Origin: Phycisphaerales bacterium
GTDB lineage: Bacteria > Planctomycetota > Phycisphaerae > Phycisphaerales > UBA1924
Direction: 5' to 3'
DNA length: 64,000 nucleotides
Assembly: GCA_028279375.1 (NCBI GenBank)
Contig: JANQNW010000023.1
Location: forward strand, 148,322-212,321
The notes beneath the pieces are model-generated. The model did not search any database. It saw only the letters and a program-made list of their open reading frames with translations, and was not told where the DNA came from. How positions within the stretch are numbered: position 1 is the first letter of the stretch; the number at the start of each line of letters is the position of its first letter. Position numbers and translations under genes: made by a program. Positions 27,815 through 36,846 of the stretch are shown one piece after another.

Positions 27815-28620
27815 CGCAGTCCTCCCATTGTCGGATCCCCATCAGATCCCGCTCGAGGGCGGCGCCCGGGCGCACGAACGCCATGGTCCTCATACTCCTA
27901 TGCGAGGAGGGGGCTCCTTGAGGGCCGCGAATCCTGAAACAGTCATGCGCTGGATCAGCGCGATCGCGCAGCCAGATCGCGCACGTGCGAAACGCAAAAT
28001 TCCAACTCCGCGAAGATTTTTTTGCCCTTGCGCCACAACGACTTATGCGATCGGGCCGCGCGCATGTCGCCCGATGCGCACACGAAGCGCGCCGGTAGGT
28101 CCTTAAGGGTGGAGGCCCATTCGTTTTCCGCCCGGGCCATCCCGACGAAGCTGATCGGCAGCGCGTCAGTCATCAGGTGGCCGAAGACACCCGACTGACA
28201 ATCGCCGAGGCGGAGCCGACTCAGGATCAACCGGGCGAACGCGATGAAGCCTGCCAACCCGCGACCTGTCTTCCAAAGACCGGCCGCACCGGCAGCCCGC
28301 CGATCAGGCGTCGCAACGCACCTCACAAGGTGATGCGCAACGTCCCCGCCTCAAGCATCCGCCGGGCGCCACATCAGGAAGGCCGCAGGAAGCGGCGTCG
28401 AGAAACCGATCTTCGTTGCTTCAGATCGTGAGATTCTGCTTGAGAGAGGTGCGCATGAACAGAAAGCAACACTGTGGTCAGGAAGCTGTACACCCATGAG
28501 CGAGACCACACCCTCGCTTTCGACTCCATCGGTGTGAGTTGAACTGGAGATGCCGGAGGCGCTCATCGGAACGCCCGGAGAGTCGTGGTCTGGTCTATCA
28601 GGGGTTCGAGAGGCCTACTC
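27815..28620. other. 806-bp tract without a convincing gene
   Basis: I find no reading frame here that I can defend. The minus strand is open 28326-27955 from a GTG (123 codons) with a protein-like but unrecognised product and no clear Shine-Dalgarno. The plus strand is open about 28332-28537, containing PIFVASDREILLERGAHE, without a plausible start. GC appears lower near 28400-28500. The tract also has a T7 run at 28017 and an inverted repeat at 27958. It may be a decayed gene or promoter region. Confidence 0.4.
27958..27982. repeat. Perfect 8-bp inverted repeat
   Basis: GCGCGATC and GATCGCGC flank a nine-base loop. A T7 run follows 35 bases later, too far to form a classic terminator. Role unknown. 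Confidence 0.35.
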
Positions 28621-29028
28621 ATGAATCGATGGCTCGTCGTAATCGCAGCTCTCTCTGCCGGAGCCGTATTGACAGGGTGCAGCGGAGGGTCGATGACCTC
28701 AAGCTTGCCCAGCCAGGAGAAGACACCGCCCATGGCCCAATCCGAATTTTCGTGCTCGCTTTCGCCTGACGAACTGCAAGCGCGTCGCGCAGAGCTCATC
28801 CCCGGCCTGTTCAACCGCGCCGAGCGCGTGGACGACATCACCAACGGCGTGCAATTCCAGTTCGCCCACCAAGCGGGCCTGATCCGAGAGCTGGCTGAGA
28901 TCATCGAACAGGAACAGGACTGCTGCAGTTTCCTGCGTTTCGAACTCTCCGCCGAGGCCCAGTCGGGCGCTGTGGTGTTGAAGGTGACAGGGCCTGAAGG
29001 CACGCTGAAGATGCTGCGCAGCCTCTAA
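28621..29028 (+). CDS. Small lipoprotein with Cys-Cys motif (mer-neighbour-like domain)
   Basis: A 135-residue product with lipobox AVLTGC and a compact domain (about 45-135). That domain starts FSCSLSPDELQARR, contains EQDCCSFLRFELS and ends KVTGPEGTLKMLRSL. From memory, soluble proteins with this F-x-C...CC-x-F...GPxG pattern are found next to merR or other metal-response genes, but here it carries a lipid-anchor signal and there is no metal-resistance gene adjacent. The vicinal cysteines could bind a soft metal or be redox active. ATG 28621 starts the signal; the in-frame upstream codon is not needed. Confidence 0.75.
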   Translation: MNRWLVVIAALSAGAVLTGCSGGSMTSSLPSQEKTPPMAQSEFSCSLSPDELQARRAELIPGLFNRAERVDDITNGVQFQFAHQAGLIRELAEIIEQEQDCCSFLRFELSAEAQSGAVVLKVTGPEGTLKMLRSL

Positions 29029-29110
29029 CGACGAGAATTCGACCAGCCGACTGATCAACGCTCCGCTGACTGGCGCCCCGACCTCAGAACACCACTCGGA
29101 GCAACGGGCC

Positions 29111-30133
29111 TTAGACAGCCGCCGCGCCGCTGTACCACGCCGGCATCGTCTCGCCTTCCTTCTTCCAGTGCGCGATCACCGCGTCCGCCTTGCCCGCCGA
29201 GTTCAGCATCTGAAGCTTGCGAACAACCATCTCCCGAATCGCCTCGCGACCCGGACCGAGATACTTGCGCGGATCGAACTCCTTCGGATCCTTCGCAAAC
29301 ACCTCGCGAATCTTCGCCGTCAGCGCCAGACGCAGATCCGTGTCGATGTTCACCTTGCACACGCCGTAGCTTCGCACCGCCATCGCGATCTGATCCTCCG
29401 GCACGCCCATCGCGTTGGGCATGTTGCCGCCGTAGCTGTTGATCAGGTCGATGAACTCCTTCGGCACGCTGCTCGAGCCGTGCATCACCAGGGGCAGCCC
29501 CGGGCACGTCTTCATGATCGCCTCGATGCGATCAAACGCCAGCTTCGGCTCATGCACGAACTTGAATGCGCCGTGACTCGTGCCGATCGCGACCGCCAGC
29601 GAATCGATCCCCGTCCGCGCGTAGAAGTCCTTCGCCTCTTCAGGGTCAGTCAGGAACTTCTCGATGTTCGCCTGGTACTCCGCCGCGTCCAGACCGACGA
29701 CGTCCTCCTCGATGCCGCCCAGCATGCCCAGCTCGGCTTCGACAACGACGCCCGCCTCATGCGCGATGTCCACGGCTTCCTTCGTCAGGCGCACGTTCTC
29801 TTCGTACTCATGATGCGACCCGTCGATCATGACCGAGGTGTACCCGTCGTCGATGCACTGGCGAATCAGCTCGACCGTGTCGCCGTGATCGCAGTGAATC
29901 GCGATCGGCACATCCGGATACTCCTCGACGCACGCATCAATGATCTTGCGCAGGAATCGGATGTTCGCGTAGCTGCGTGCGCCCTTGCTGATCTGAAGAA
30001 TGCAGGGAGATTGCTCCGCCGAGCACGCTTCCATGATGCCCTGCGTGATCTCCATGTTGTTCACGTTGAAGGCGCCGACGCCGAAGCCGCCCTCGTAGGC
30101 CAGGTCGAACATGGGCTTGGTGGTCATGAGCAT
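29111..30133 (-). CDS. fbaA: Class II fructose-1,6-bisphosphate aldolase
   Basis: A 340-residue zinc-dependent aldolase of glycolysis and gluconeogenesis. Visible are the early FNVNNMEITQGIMEA, catalytic/zinc segment IAIHCDHGD, the sugar phosphate region SVMIDGSHHEYEENV, VEAELGMLGG, AIGTSHGAFKF (zinc His) and LVMHGSSSVP (third zinc His). The ATG at 30133 has a good AGGAAGAGGA run upstream. It diverges from the serine/threonine kinase with 160 bp between. A class I aldolase of different fold is encoded at 35782, so two unrelated enzymes for one step lie 5.6 kb apart. Confidence 0.96.
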   Translation of the reverse strand: MLMTTKPMFDLAYEGGFGVGAFNVNNMEITQGIMEACSAEQSPCILQISKGARSYANIRFLRKIIDACVEEYPDVPIAIHCDHGDTVELIRQCIDDGYTSVMIDGSHHEYEENVRLTKEAVDIAHEAGVVVEAELGMLGGIEEDVVGLDAAEYQANIEKFLTDPEEAKDFYARTGIDSLAVAIGTSHGAFKFVHEPKLAFDRIEAIMKTCPGLPLVMHGSSSVPKEFIDLINSYGGNMPNAMGVPEDQIAMAVRSYGVCKVNIDTDLRLALTAKIREVFAKDPKEFDPRKYLGPGREAIREMVVRKLQMLNSAGKADAVIAHWKKEGETMPAWYSGAAAV

Positions 30134-30293
30134 GACTGAGAATCCTCTTCCTGATTCGCGCTGGAGATTGTGAATGATGAACCCGTCGTCGCGATCCGTC
30201 GCGCGCTGAAGGTCCGCGCCCACTATAAGGATCTGGAGCTTCCTCCGGTGAGGCCCGTCACCCTCGCTCCCCGCTGGTATCCTGTCTCCGTCC

Positions 30294-33023
30294 ATGTCAG
30301 ACACGCCGAAGAAAATCGGGGAGTACGAGGTCGAGCGCGAGATCGGTCGCGGCGGCATGGGCGTGGTCTATCTGGCCATGGACTCCAAACTCCATCGCCC
30401 CGTCGCCATCAAGACCCTCCCCCAGGACATCAACGCCGACCCCGAGAGACTCGCCCGATTCGAGCGCGAAGCGCGCGTCCTCGCGTCACTCAATCACTCA
30501 TCCGTCGCCGGCATCCACGGCATCGAGCAGGACGGCGACTCCCGCTTCCTCGTCCTCGAGTTCGTCGATGGCGACACCCTCTCCGATCGCATCCGCTCCG
30601 GCCCGATGCACATGGACGAGATCCTCTCGATCTGCGCCCAGATCGCCCAGGGCGTGGAAGCCGCCCACGAAGCCGGCGTCGTCCATCGCGATCTCAAACC
30701 AGCGAACATCAAGATCGACCCCGAGGGCGAGGTGAAGGTCCTCGACTTCGGACTCGCCAAGGTCGGCGTCGATCCTGCAAGCAGCATGAGCTCCTCGAGC
30801 ATGACGGACAGCTCCGACATGCCCACGATGACCATGCACACAACCCAGGCCGGCCTCATCCTGGGAACCACCGGCTACATGAGCCCCGAGCAGGCTCGCG
30901 GCCGGCGCGTCGACAAACGCGCCGACATCTTCAGCTTCGGCTGCATCCTCTTCGAGTGCCTCACCGGCCAGCGCGCCTTCGAAGGCGAGACCGCGACCGA
31001 CACGATCTCAGCGATCGTCAGCGCCGATCCCGACTGGTCGCTGCTTCCCGACGCCACGCCCCCGCGCGTCCTCGACGTGCTGCATCGATGCCTCGAGAAG
31101 AACCCGAAGGACCGCCTCCGCGACATCGGCGACGCGCGCATCGAGCTCGAACGCGCCGTCCGCGATCGCAGCTGGTCGGGAACGCAGATCGGCGTCCCCG
31201 CGGAGAAGGCGCCGCGCAAGAAACCGGATCTCAGACCGTGGCTCGGAGGCGCGCTCGTCGGACTCCTGCTCGGCGTCTCGGCGTTCGCCTTCAGGTCCTC
31301 ACCGCCGCCCGTCGAGGTTCCGGCGGGGGGTCAAAGCGGTCGCGCCGATATCGGCATTCGTTTCGCCGTCGAGACGCGATCCCTGGCGAGCGTCTTCGAG
31401 AACTCGCAACCTGTCGTCGCGATCGCGCCGGACGCGAGCGCCATCGCCGTCGCCGGAGAGAGCGTGATCTTCGTGCGCACGCTGGATGATGTGCAGCTTC
31501 GATATGTCGACGGCACGCGCGGCGGTGAGGGGCCGTTCTTCTCGCCCGATGGCCAGTGGATCGGCTTCTTCGCCGAGGGCGAACTGCGCAAGGTCGCGAT
31601 CGAGGGCGGCACGCCCCTGACGATCTGCGAGGCGACCAATCCGCGCGGAGCCGCCTGGCTCGACGACGGCACGATCGTCTTCGCCGTCTCCTCGGATGGA
31701 AGCCTGCAGCGCGTGTCGGCGCAGGGCGGAGAGCCGGAGCGTCTGTCATCCATCGATGAGTCCGCCGGTGAGACGCATCATCGCTGGCCCGCGCGAACGA
31801 GCGACCCGAACGTGCTCCTGATGACTGTCTGGTACGGCGGCGCCTTCGATGCGGCGCGCATCGATCTATTCAATATCGAGACGAACGAGCGCACGACGCT
31901 CATTGACGGCGGATTCTGCGCCCGCTGGATCGCCCCCGGCACGCTCGTCTATTGCAAACAGGATCTGCTGCATCTGGCCAGTGTGGATCTCGAGTCGAAG
32001 ACGCTCATCGGAACCCCGACGGCGCTGGGCGCGGGTGTGAGCGCCAGTCCCTCAACCGGCGCGGCGCACTTTGATATTTCGCAATCGGGCGATCTTGTCT
32101 TCCTGCCGCCGAATGTGCTGAGCGTCGGATCCAACATGCTCTGGATCGACGGGCAGGGAAAGACGGAGTACATCACCCTCGAGCAGAAGCCCTACCTCAG
32201 GCCGGCGCTGAGCCCGGACAAGAGCAAGGTCGTCTATCCCGCGTGGACGCGCGGCAATCTCGATCTCTGGGTGTACGACTTCCAGCGTGAGTTGGCGACG
32301 CGCGCGACATTCAAGGGTCGCGACTGGACCAGCGTCTGGACGCCTGACAGCCAGGCGATCACATGGGCCTCGACGCTGCATGGCGATTACGACGTGCTTC
32401 ACCAGCGCCTCGATGAGGACTACGACCCGCGCCGTCTCACCTCAGAGGGAACGAACGAGTATCCGGAATGCTGGACGCCTGACGGGCGGTTCCTCATCTA
32501 CAGCAGGATGAGTCTCGACGCAGGTCTCGATCTGTTCTACATCGAGCCAGAGGTCAGTCTCGAGCCGAGGCAGCTGCTCGCCACGGAGTTCAGTGAACAC
32601 TCCGTCGAGGTGTCGCCGGATGGGAACTGGTTTATCTATGTCTCCGACGAATCGGGAGAGGCAAACGTGTACGCCCAGCGCTTCCCCGATCTCGGCGGCA
32701 AGGTGCGCATCTCGATCGATGGCGGCGTGGCGCCGACGTGGGGAGCGCGCGGCACGACGCTGTATTACCAGCGCGGCGAGTCGATCATGAGCGTGCGCGT
32801 GGCGGGCAAGGATCAGCTCGAGGTTGGTCAGCCTGAAGAAGTGCAGCGCGTATCGCGCCTTGCATCCTCAAAGTTGAACGTCTCCTCCGACGGCAGGCGA
32901 TTCCTCGTGCTCGAATCGGAGCCCACGCCGGCGAGTCGCAATCTGATCGTCGATCTGAACTGGGCCGCGCGCCAGGAGCTGGCGCCCTCCGGTTCAACGG
33001 CCGCCGCCGACGAGAGCGAGTGA
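30294..33023 (+). CDS. Serine/threonine protein kinase with TolB-like propeller
   Basis: A 909-residue membrane receptor-type kinase. The N-terminal kinase has GRGGMGVVYLA (about 18-28), K40 in VAIK, HRDLKPANI (D133), DFG (151-153) and GTTGYMSPEQARG. The stretch between DFG and GTTGY is long and rich in Ser, Thr and Met. One membrane helix follows near residue 315-330 (WLGGALVGLLLGVSAFAF). The outer part has repeated TolB/PD40 blades such as FFSPDGQWIGF, LSPDKSKVVYP, WTPDSQAITW, CWTPDGRFLIY and VSPDGNWFIYV. It probably senses an extracytoplasmic ligand and phosphorylates cytoplasmic targets. Confidence 0.95.
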   Translation: MSDTPKKIGEYEVEREIGRGGMGVVYLAMDSKLHRPVAIKTLPQDINADPERLARFEREARVLASLNHSSVAGIHGIEQDGDSRFLVLEFVDGDTLSDRIRSGPMHMDEILSICAQIAQGVEAAHEAGVVHRDLKPANIKIDPEGEVKVLDFGLAKVGVDPASSMSSSSMTDSSDMPTMTMHTTQAGLILGTTGYMSPEQARGRRVDKRADIFSFGCILFECLTGQRAFEGETATDTISAIVSADPDWSLLPDATPPRVLDVLHRCLEKNPKDRLRDIGDARIELERAVRDRSWSGTQIGVPAEKAPRKKPDLRPWLGGALVGLLLGVSAFAFRSSPPPVEVPAGGQSGRADIGIRFAVETRSLASVFENSQPVVAIAPDASAIAVAGESVIFVRTLDDVQLRYVDGTRGGEGPFFSPDGQWIGFFAEGELRKVAIEGGTPLTICEATNPRGAAWLDDGTIVFAVSSDGSLQRVSAQGGEPERLSSIDESAGETHHRWPARTSDPNVLLMTVWYGGAFDAARIDLFNIETNERTTLIDGGFCARWIAPGTLVYCKQDLLHLASVDLESKTLIGTPTALGAGVSASPSTGAAHFDISQSGDLVFLPPNVLSVGSNMLWIDGQGKTEYITLEQKPYLRPALSPDKSKVVYPAWTRGNLDLWVYDFQRELATRATFKGRDWTSVWTPDSQAITWASTLHGDYDVLHQRLDEDYDPRRLTSEGTNEYPECWTPDGRFLIYSRMSLDAGLDLFYIEPEVSLEPRQLLATEFSEHSVEVSPDGNWFIYVSDESGEANVYAQRFPDLGGKVRISIDGGVAPTWGARGTTLYYQRGESIMSVRVAGKDQLEVGQPEEVQRVSRLASSKLNVSSDGRRFLVLESEPTPASRNLIVDLNWAARQELAPSGSTAAADESE

Positions 33024-33028
33024 TCGGA

Positions 33029-33229
33029 TCAGCTCTTCCGCTTGCGGCGCGTTCGCGGTGAATCGCCTTCGATCGTGAGTGACGTGGAAACGCCCCGCGA
33101 TTTCGATTTGCGCTTCGGCGCCAGCGCTCTGAACGCCGCGATCAGCGCCAGCAGCGCGACGATCGTCACGACCCAGAACTGCCAGTCGCCCGTCGGCATG
33201 CCGCTGGTCGGAGTCTGCATCGCGATCAT
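33029..33229 (-). CDS. Small single-helix membrane protein coupled to feoB
   Basis: A 66-residue protein with one membrane helix (WQFWVVTIVALLALIAAFRAL) and a very basic C-terminal tail ending RRKRKS. The ATG overlaps the feoB stop in ATGA, so it is translated with feoB. FeoB operons often end with a small partner, FeoC or a Cys-rich single-pass protein; this one has the same position and size but no Cys. A role in FeoB assembly or regulation is inferred. Confidence 0.7.
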   Translation of the reverse strand: MIAMQTPTSGMPTGDWQFWVVTIVALLALIAAFRALAPKRKSKSRGVSTSLTIEGDSPRTRRKRKS

Positions 33230-35247
33230 CCCAGCGCTGCGCTTGCGATCTGGAAGGTGATGAGCGCTGCGATGTAGGCGAGACCGTTCATCCAGCCGAG
33301 TTGGAGGATCGCCCATTTCCAGCCACCGGCTTCCTTGGCGGTGACGGCGAGCGTCGGGAGACACTGCAGCGCGAGCACGTAGTAGACGAGGAGCGACCAG
33401 GAGACGGGGCGCGTGAAGATCGGCGTGGTCCCGTCGGTGCGCCTGGCCGTCGTGATTTCCTCGACCAGCGATTCCTCTTCGACTTCCTCGTCGCCGGCGA
33501 CCAGGACGGCCATCGTCGAGACGAAGACCTCGCGAGCCGCGAAGCTCGAGAGCATGGCGACGGAGAGCTTCCAGTCGAATCCGAGCGGCGCGAAAACGGG
33601 CTCGACGACGCGTCCGAGGCGACCGACGTAGCTGTTCAGCGTCGCGTTCGTGTTCGTGAGTCGATCGGCCTCAGCGCGAATGTCGTCCGGGGAAGGAGCG
33701 CTCTCAGTCGTCACGCTCGACTGTTCGATCTGCTCCGCCTGCGCGTACATCGCGACGGCGCCATCGGGCGGCGCGCTCGCCGGGAAAGACCCGAGCCACC
33801 AGAGCACGATGCAGATCGCGAGAATGACGGTGCCGGCTTTCTTCAGGAACGTCAGAGAGCGGTCATACGAGGTGATGAGCGCGTTGCGCACGCTCGGGAT
33901 CTTGAAGGTTGGAAGTTCGAGCACCATGGCGGCGCTGCGCCCGGGGAGGATCGTGCGCCGGACGAGCAGCGCGGAGAAGAGCCCTGCGAGAGCGCCGAGG
34001 ATGTAACAGCCGGCGAAGGCGAGCGCGGCAAGCGCCGGACGATCACCGAAGAGGAGCGTGGTCATCAGCACGTAGACGGGGAGTCGCGCCGAGCATGTCA
34101 TGAATGGCGCGACGAGGACGGTCGCGATGCGCTCGCGCCGGTCCGGGATGCCGCGCGCCGCCATCATCGCGGGCAGCGCGCATGCATGTGCGCTGAGCAG
34201 CGGCACGAACGCATGGCCCGGCAGGCCGAAGGGGCGCAGCAATCGATCCGTAACGAAGGCGGCCCGCGCGAGATAGCCCGTGTCTTCGAGCAGGGAGATC
34301 AGGAAGAAGAGGAGCGCAATCTGCGGCAGGAAGATCACAGTGGCGCCGACACCGGCGACCACACCTTCAGAGAGCAGGCTCTGGATGAGGCCGTCAGGCA
34401 GCGTTGATTCCACGAAGCCACCGAGATGCGCGAAGATCGCATCGATGAGATCCATCGGGACCGTCGCGAATCGGAAGATGACCCAGAAGAGGCCGGTCAT
34501 CACGAGCGCGAAGAAGGCGACGCCGAGCACGGGATGCGTCAGCACTCGATCGAGACGATCGGTGATCGTCGCTGCGGTTTCGCTCGCACTGGCATGCAGG
34601 ACGGCGTGGCTGACCTCGTCCGCCCAGCGCTGCGATTCCTCTGTTGTCGATGGGATCTGCGCATCCGTGCGCGCTGGGAGAGCGAGCGCGCTCCGGAGGT
34701 CCTCGAGCCCTTCGCCTGTACGCGCGTTGCAGAGCACCGCGCGGCAACCGGTTCTCTTCTCGAGTTCGTCGAGATCGAACTTCAATCCCCGGCGCTCGGC
34801 GAGGTCTGACATATTCAGGGCGAGCACGACGGGCGCGCCGCGCCGGATGGCGCTGGCGGCGAGTTCGAGGCCGCGGCCGAGATGGAGCGCATTGATGACG
34901 AGGCAGACGGCGTCGGGCTGGCCCTGCTGTACACCCTTCGGACTGATCTCGCCGTCGATCATTGCGCGACAGATCTCGGCTTCGCTCTGCTTCAGATCGA
35001 GCGAGTACACGCCGGGGAGATCGATCAGCGAGAGCTCGACGCTCTGAGCGCTCAGGTGACCGATCCGCGCTTCCTGTGTCGTGCCGGGGAAGTTGGCGGT
35101 CTTGTGTCGCAGGCCGCAGAGACGATTGAAGAGCGTCGTCTTGCCGGTGTTCGGATTTCCGAGAAGCGCGACGCGCAGGTGACGCTTCGCGGGCGCGTCA
35201 TCGACCGGCGCGGCGGTGGCGGCGTCAGTCTCGTGCGAGTGGGTCAC
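33226..35247 (-). CDS. feoB: Ferrous iron transporter FeoB
   Basis: A 673-residue polytopic Fe2+ transporter with N-terminal G domain: GNPNTGKTT (P-loop), DLPGVYSLD (G3), NMSD (G4). The membrane part shows the FeoB Gate regions and the conserved Cys region as SAHACALPAMMAA where many FeoBs have GCNVPA. The ORF is open to an ATG at 35334, but GTG 35247 is preferred because it begins just after the feoA stop, 20 bp away; there is no clear Shine-Dalgarno for either, so the start is uncertain. It imports iron with FeoA. Confidence 0.96.
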   Translation of the reverse strand: MTHSHETDAATAAPVDDAPAKRHLRVALLGNPNTGKTTLFNRLCGLRHKTANFPGTTQEARIGHLSAQSVELSLIDLPGVYSLDLKQSEAEICRAMIDGEISPKGVQQGQPDAVCLVINALHLGRGLELAASAIRRGAPVVLALNMSDLAERRGLKFDLDELEKRTGCRAVLCNARTGEGLEDLRSALALPARTDAQIPSTTEESQRWADEVSHAVLHASASETAATITDRLDRVLTHPVLGVAFFALVMTGLFWVIFRFATVPMDLIDAIFAHLGGFVESTLPDGLIQSLLSEGVVAGVGATVIFLPQIALLFFLISLLEDTGYLARAAFVTDRLLRPFGLPGHAFVPLLSAHACALPAMMAARGIPDRRERIATVLVAPFMTCSARLPVYVLMTTLLFGDRPALAALAFAGCYILGALAGLFSALLVRRTILPGRSAAMVLELPTFKIPSVRNALITSYDRSLTFLKKAGTVILAICIVLWWLGSFPASAPPDGAVAMYAQAEQIEQSSVTTESAPSPDDIRAEADRLTNTNATLNSYVGRLGRVVEPVFAPLGFDWKLSVAMLSSFAAREVFVSTMAVLVAGDEEVEEESLVEEITTARRTDGTTPIFTRPVSWSLLVYYVLALQCLPTLAVTAKEAGGWKWAILQLGWMNGLAYIAALITFQIASAALG

Positions 35248-35266
35248 GTCGTGCGTTCGCGTGCGT

Positions 35267-35569
35267 TCAACTTGTCTGGACGAGCAGTTTCTCGGCGACA
35301 TCGCGCGCGAGGCCGATGCGTGATGTGCATCCACCGGCGGCGGTCACCTCGACGATGCATGGCTGGCCGCGACGGGCGACTGACACGCGGGCGCTGGGGC
35401 GAAGGCCCATAGCGCAGAGCATCTCGGCGTTCGCCTCATCCACCTGCCGGCAGCAGCAGACGACTCCGGACTGGCCCGTCTCGAGATCGCTCAGGCGCGT
35501 GGCTTCGGCGATCTCGGCAACCGGACAGTCGGCATTCGAGTCTGCGTGATTGCGGATGGGCATCGTCAT
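35267..35569 (-). CDS. feoA: FeoA-domain protein, cysteine-rich
   Basis: A 100-residue protein with an SH3-like FeoA domain: LSDLETGQSGVV, LCAMGLRPSARVSVARRGQ, VEVTAAGG. FeoA binds and regulates FeoB. It is unusual in carrying seven cysteines, including CCC at 38-40 where typical FeoA has none. An N-terminal extension (about 20 residues) contains another Cys. ATG 35569 is preferred; 35563 is an alternative. First gene of the feo operon, 63 bp after the promoter region. Confidence 0.87.
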   Translation of the reverse strand: MTMPIRNHADSNADCPVAEIAEATRLSDLETGQSGVVCCCRQVDEANAEMLCAMGLRPSARVSVARRGQPCIVEVTAAGGCTSRIGLARDVAEKLLVQTS

Positions 35570-35630
35570 GGGTCGCTCACGTTGAGAACGGAATTCTGGA
35601 TAATCGAATCCGGAAGATTCCGACGCCTGG

Positions 35631-35660
35631 AGTCTAGCCTCATTGCGACTGAGTCGCAAT
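35631..35660 (-). promoter_or_regulatory. feo promoter with Fur-family-like operator palindrome
   Basis: On the minus strand TTGCGA (35659-35654) and TAGACT (35636-35631) lie 17 bases apart. The -35 half is part of a perfect 19-bp palindrome, ATTGCGACT-G/C-AGTCGCAAT (35642-35660), that covers the -35 and most of the spacer. Its TGC-N-A-N-T-N-A-N-T-N-GCA layout fits Fur-family boxes in several phyla (from memory). Repression by an iron-bound Fur would be explained. Confidence 0.6.
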
Positions 35661-35781
35661 TGCGAGCGGGCGTCGGTCGGGCTGTTAGGCGCCGAAATGG
35701 ACCCTGGGTGGCCTTGAGAGGGGAACGAGCGAGGGTCGACGTATAGTGCGGCTCATCAAGTGAGATCAGGAGGAAGTGAAC

Positions 35782-36837
35782 GTGAGCCACGTCGAGACAC
35801 TGCTAGGTTCCGAGGCGAAGGCCCTGCTCGAGTACGAATGCCGCGGGTTCCCTCGGAGTTCGCTGCACCTGCCGGGGCCGGACTTTGTCGATCGCGTGCT
35901 GACGCACTCGGATCGCTCGGGGCCTGTATTGCGCAACTTCGAGATGTTGCTTGAGCACGGGCGTCTGGGCGGGACGGGGTACGTCTCGATCCTGCCTGTC
36001 GATCAGGGCATCGAGCACTCGGCGGGCGCATCGTTTGCGCCGAATCCGGCGTACTTCGATCCGGCGAACATCGTGGAGCTTGCGATCGAGGGCGGTTGCA
36101 ACGCCGTGGCTTCGACATTCGGCGTGCTCGGTGCGGTGGCGCGGAAGTATGCGCACAAGATTCCGTTCCTCGTGAAGCTGAATCACAACGAGATCCTGAG
36201 TTATCCGAATACGTATGACCAGGTGCCCTTCGGCTCCGTACGCCAGGCGTTTGAGATGGGCGCGATCGCCGTCGGCGCGACGATCTACTGGGGCAGCGAG
36301 GAGTCGCGCCGGCAGTTGCAAGAGATCGCCGACGCGTTTGAAGAGGCGCATGCGCTTGGAATGGTGACGGTGCTTTGGTGCTATCTGCGCAACAGCGGAT
36401 TCAAGGTTGACGGCGTCGACTATCACGCGTCTGCGGACGGCACGGGGCAGGCAAATCACTTGGGCGTGACGATCCAGGCGGACATCATCAAGCAGAAGCT
36501 GCCGACGAACAACGGCCTATACAACGCGCTGAAGTTCGGCAAGACGCATCCAAAGGTGTACTCGGAGCTGACTCCGGATGATCATCCGATCGAGCTGACG
36601 CGCTATCAGCTCGCGAACTGCTACATGGGTCGCATGGGCCTGATCAACTCGGGCGGCGCGTCCTCGGGCGAGGGCGATCTGGAAGACGCCGTGCGCACGG
36701 CGGTGATCAACAAGCGCGCCGGCGGCATGGGGCTGATCTCCGGGCGCAAGGCGTTCCAGCGCCCGATGGATGACGGCGTGACGCTCCTGCACGCAATTCA
36801 GGACGTGTATCTGGATGCGTCAGTGACCATTGCCTAG
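35782..36837 (+). CDS. fbaB: Class I fructose-bisphosphate aldolase (FbaB/DhnA type)
   Basis: A 351-residue Schiff-base aldolase of the archaeal/DhnA type, with [13 protein letters not shown], the segment [21 protein letters not shown] and late [20 protein letters not shown] that carries the Schiff-base lysine region. GTG 35782 is chosen because AGGAGG (35768-35773) is eight bases upstream; the GTG at 35776 would be too close. Together with fbaA it gives redundancy in fructose-bisphosphate cleavage or gluconeogenesis. A -10-like TATAGT at 35742 has no good -35. Confidence 0.95.
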   Translation: MSHVETLLGSEAKALLEYECRGFPRSSLHLPGPDFVDRVLTHSDRSGPVLRNFEMLLEHGRLGGTGYVSILPVDQGIEHSAGASFAPNPAYFDPANIVELAIEGGCNAVASTFGVLGAVARKYAHKIPFLVKLNHNEILSYPNTYDQVPFGSVRQAFEMGAIAVGATIYWGSEESRRQLQEIADAFEEAHALGMVTVLWCYLRNSGFKVDGVDYHASADGTGQANHLGVTIQADIIKQKLPTNNGLYNALKFGKTHPKVYSELTPDDHPIELTRYQLANCYMGRMGLINSGGASSGEGDLEDAVRTAVINKRAGGMGLISGRKAFQRPMDDGVTLLHAIQDVYLDASVTIA

Positions 36838-36846
36838 AAACACGTG

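Noticed and set aside
27955..28326. Minus-strand frame containing TDALPIS, like translated sequencing-adapter residue
   Set aside because: The underlying DNA (GCGCTGCCGATC) does not match the adapter (GCTCTTCCGATC), so contamination is not supported; the frame itself has no recognised domain or clear Shine-Dalgarno.
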